This document shows, piece by piece, positions 61,360-64,000 of a DNA stretch of 64,000 nucleotides. This DNA comes from Tetrahymena elliotti 4EA (taxonomy: Eukaryota; Ciliophora; Oligohymenophorea; Hymenostomatida; Tetrahymenidae), in the NCBI GenBank assembly GCA_000231825.2, contig JH720299.1, forward strand, positions 882,972-946,971. The letters are read 5' to 3'. The position numbers were made by a program, and so were the translations under genes. The first letter of the stretch is position 1; every line of letters begins with the position of its first letter. The notes below the pieces were generated by a model. The model was not told the DNA's origin, made no database searches, and saw only the letters and a list, made by a program, of their open reading frames with translations.

Positions 61360-62910
61360 ATGATCAAAGATAAAAGATTGATTTTATGTACTTTAAGTGG
61401 AGCTGCTATCGTGGCAGGTGCTTATATCTATTTTAAAAGAAAAAAATTGACTATTGAATAGTAATACTAGTAGCTCTTTCATTCATTTTGGAGTGATGTT
61501 CTCAATTTAAAGAATTCAAATTAAGGGAATAATCAACTAAAATATGATAAATTGCTTTATTTGTCTATTTATGATGAAAATGATAAGCAAGGTACATTAT
61601 CAGATAAAATAGCTTTTTTAGATACTGATTAATTGAAAAACTAAGGGTCCTGTCCCAATCAAATCAATATTGGAGCAATCTTCTATAAATGCTATGATTG
61701 CTGCCCTTCAAAAAAAGAAAATGCTTAAATTACAAATGATTTTGATGAAAACGCAAATTTTTAAACAATATGTGAAGATTGCTTTAAAGCTACTGGACAT
61801 TAAAACCATAAATTTATAAGATAAGAGTAAAATGGTATTACAGACTTTACATGTAATTGTGGAGTATCAAATTTAGTAGACAAGAAAGGCTTTTGCCAAA
61901 ATCACTAGGGCTATGATAAAATAAAATAGTTACACTATGATTAGATATAAAAGCAACCTTAAGTATGGAAAGGAATTGAAAGATTTTTGATTGATTCGTT
62001 TTACTATTACTTTGAATCAGTAAGCATTTTACTCAGCCAAAAAATACATAATACTATTAATCAAGAAACCTTCCTTCAAAAGCATAACAGAGTAAATTAC
62101 TTTTTATAGAGTATTATCAATAAAATAAATGAAATAATAGAGCTAAACACTCCCTCTATTTTTCTCATGGCTGATATATTCTCTAAAACTTTTCATAAAC
62201 CAATATCTCTTTTGGTTAAGAAAAATGCTAATGAAAAATGCCCAAACAAATACACTAGGCTAATACAAAAAGAAAAACAAGTTAATAATGATTTAACAAT
62301 TTTGGATTGTCTATTGTTGAATTATGAAGTAGTTAATTAAGAAACTGACTAATTAATCTGTAAACTTTTTAATTATATGGCTGCAGCAAGTGATACCTTC
62401 CCTAAATTCTTGTGCGAAAAATTCTATAAGATGATTGGATTTGTAGCTAGGGCTTAAACATCAAAAGATTAATGGTCATGCTAAATTGTTTTCCCTGCTT
62501 TAAAAGAAATAATAATGGGTTATATATTCTTACAAAGTGTTTTTGATCATCTTGTAAATACTTTAGGAGAAGATATTTTTAATGTACTTGTTAGAACTGA
62601 AAATATGGAATAAATTACATTATCTAGGTAAAATACATTTTGTTTTATACCTAATTGTTTAATTAAAAATGAAGTACATTTTAAATTTAAGAATTTTTTC
62701 AATATAGTTATTAAAAATTAAAGAATTTTAAGACAAAAGTATTCTATTGTTCATAAATTTAAAAAAATTATATTGAAAACTAAAGGTTTGTTCAAATAAA
62801 ATATTTATTTAGAACCATTTTCTTATTCCCATATTTCTGAAATGAATCTTAAATTTTGGTAAAAAAGTTTATGCTTTATCAACGAATATGTTTTTGTTGT
62901 AAAATTTTGA
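61360..62910 (+). pseudogene. UBR-box protein copy 3, cut short after about 410 codons
   Basis: ATG at 61360 opens a frame collinear with copies 1 and 2 through the anchor (LILCTLSGAAIVAGAYIYF), the UBR box (GSC, GAIFYKCYDCCPSKKE, TICEDCFKATGHQNHKF, TCNCGVSN, GFCQNH) and the next 230 residues. At about 62591 homology stops inside the phrase FNVLEYLTYYI of copy 2. From there the frame continues through unrelated AT-rich DNA for about 106 codons to TGA at 62908, giving a 516-residue product. The added end looks random (ITLSRQNTFCFIPN). It is either a 3'-truncated pseudogene or a short UBR-box protein that still has its anchor and zinc finger. Confidence 0.75.
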
Positions 62911-63344
62911 TTTAAAAGCCTGCTTTTGCAAATTTATTATGATTTTTTATGTACATGAAAACATCTATTGGTGTCATCATTTTTTATGTTGAGATATTTA
63001 AAAACCTTAAATTTTAAATTTTTTCATAAAATAAAAAAATAAAAAATTTAATTTAATAAATAAAAGAAATTTGATCAAGATATATAAGTAAGTTTAAATA
63101 TTGAGACAATATATTTTTTTTATTTTTAGATTTGTAATTAATTATAATATAAATAATAAATATTTCTTCATTTTATTAAAAATAAAAATTATATCAGCAC
63201 ATAAAGTATAATTTAACTAATCTTTTTGCCTTTACAAGTCTCGATTTTAATCTTTAAGAGCCCTTTTCATCAATATTATTCCCCCTTAAAAAAAATTATT
63301 CATATAAATATAGAATAAATAATAATATTAAAACTCTATTTTTA
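62911..63344. other. AT-rich spacer
   Basis: No gene is supported. A segment near 63260-63280 (ttttcatcaatattatt) resembles part of the repeat units that follow and may be a decayed earlier unit. Confidence 0.4.
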
Positions 63345-64000
63345 CTTTAGGTTGACAGCCAAAGTAGAGAAATTAGAGCATTTTGCTAAACCAGATCCTA
63401 ATCCTTATGTACCAATTTCATCAATATTATTATTTCTGTTAAAATAATATCTAAAAAAATGAGAAAAACATAAAAATTTGAATTCAACTGAAAATAATAA
63501 ATAAGAATGGATAAAGAAATGCTCCAAACAAATATTAACTAAGCAAACCCAAATTAATAAGTCAGTCAGCCCCTCATTAATTAAATTTTATTTTTTCATT
63601 TAAAAATCAGTTAATGATTATATTGAAATTCTAATTTTACTCAAGGTAAAGACCAAAAATCCAGAGATTAGAGCATTTTGCTAACTCAGATCCTAAAATC
63701 TTGATATACCAATATCACCAATCTTATTTGAGCTTTTATCATATTATAAAAATAAATATTGAATGTTAAAATAGATAAAAGAGTTAGAAAAACATAAAAG
63801 TATTAGTTAAATCCTAAACAACAGATAAAAAAAAAGAATAAATGAGCCAAAGGAATGTTAAGTAAACCAACCTAAATTAGTCAGTCAGTCAATCAGATAG
63901 CGTCTTATAAATTAAATCTTATTTATTCATTCAAAAAACATAATTAATATTGAAATATTATTTTTACCTTAGTGAAAGAATCAAAGTTGAAAGATTAGAG
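63345..64000 (+). repeat. Exon-like tandem repeat, period about 290-325 bp, runs off the window
   Basis: Three starts of a repeated unit are visible at about 63350, 63643 and 63970. Each follows a tttttac...AG border like a splice acceptor. The first unit reads LTAKVEKLEHFAKPDPNPYV, the second RLEHFANSDPK, and the third begins ERIKVERLE. The spacers between them also match: gagaaaaacataaaa...gtcagtcag...cattcaaaaa. This could be a gene built from duplicated exon-intron units that continues to the right, or a non-coding repeat. Only the repetition itself is certain. Confidence 0.6.

Overview
The window is about 80% A+T nuclear DNA from a ciliate of the Tetrahymena type. The long reading frames are broken by TAA and TAG but not by TGA, and TAA/TAG fall where relatives have glutamine (for example the NKQD motif of the GTPase at 11.4-11.9 kb and the LQDIATDAW motif of the transporter at 22.2 kb). 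With TAA/TAG = Gln and TGA = stop, intact genes appear that the standard code hides. Introns are short, AT-rich and mostly GTAA...TAG. No tRNA, rRNA or CRISPR array was seen, and the sequence does not say whether it is macro- or micronuclear DNA.

Layout, left part (1-33 kb), mostly single-copy genes: a decayed hAT transposase (1.6-2.7 kb); a B-box-like coiled-coil gene (2.9-4.2 kb, minus) beside a frameshifted copy of itself (5-6.2 kb); a two-exon membrane protein (6.6-9.0 kb, minus); an ARL6/BBS3-like GTPase (11.4-11.9 kb, minus); a single-repeat Myb/SANT protein (14.2-16.6 kb); a seven-exon glycerol kinase (18.6-20.8 kb); an acetyl-CoA transporter of the SLC33A1 family (22.2-23.6 kb); cohesin subunit SCC3/STAG (24.2-28.7 kb); and a kinase-like protein with a leucine-rich C terminus (30.3-33.2 kb). 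The 3' ends of glycerol kinase and SCC3 are each followed by decayed tandem copies of their own last codons and 3' flank, and a piece of a Na+/K+-type P-ATPase gene lies inside the SCC3 tail array.

Right part (34-64 kb), a duplication zone: a multiply shifted gene relic (34.3-35.5 kb, minus); three copies of a gene for a membrane-anchored UBR-box (N-recognin zinc finger) protein at 36.4, 56.5 and 61.4 kb, the last cut short; between the first two, three tandem intact copies, about 4.2 kb apart, of an unknown gene of roughly 170 codons (39.8, 44.2, 48.3 kb, minus); a Tc1/mariner transposase relic (51.6-52.2 kb); a small TA-flanked terminal-inverted-repeat element (59.7 kb); and an exon-like repeat of about 300 bp running off the right edge.

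No operon logic is expected in a ciliate. The clearest functional themes are chromosome cohesion, glycerol and acetyl-CoA metabolism, cilium-related trafficking, and an expanding UBR-box family that may read protein N-termini at a membrane. The most novel candidates are that UBR family without a visible RING domain and the linked 170-residue family.
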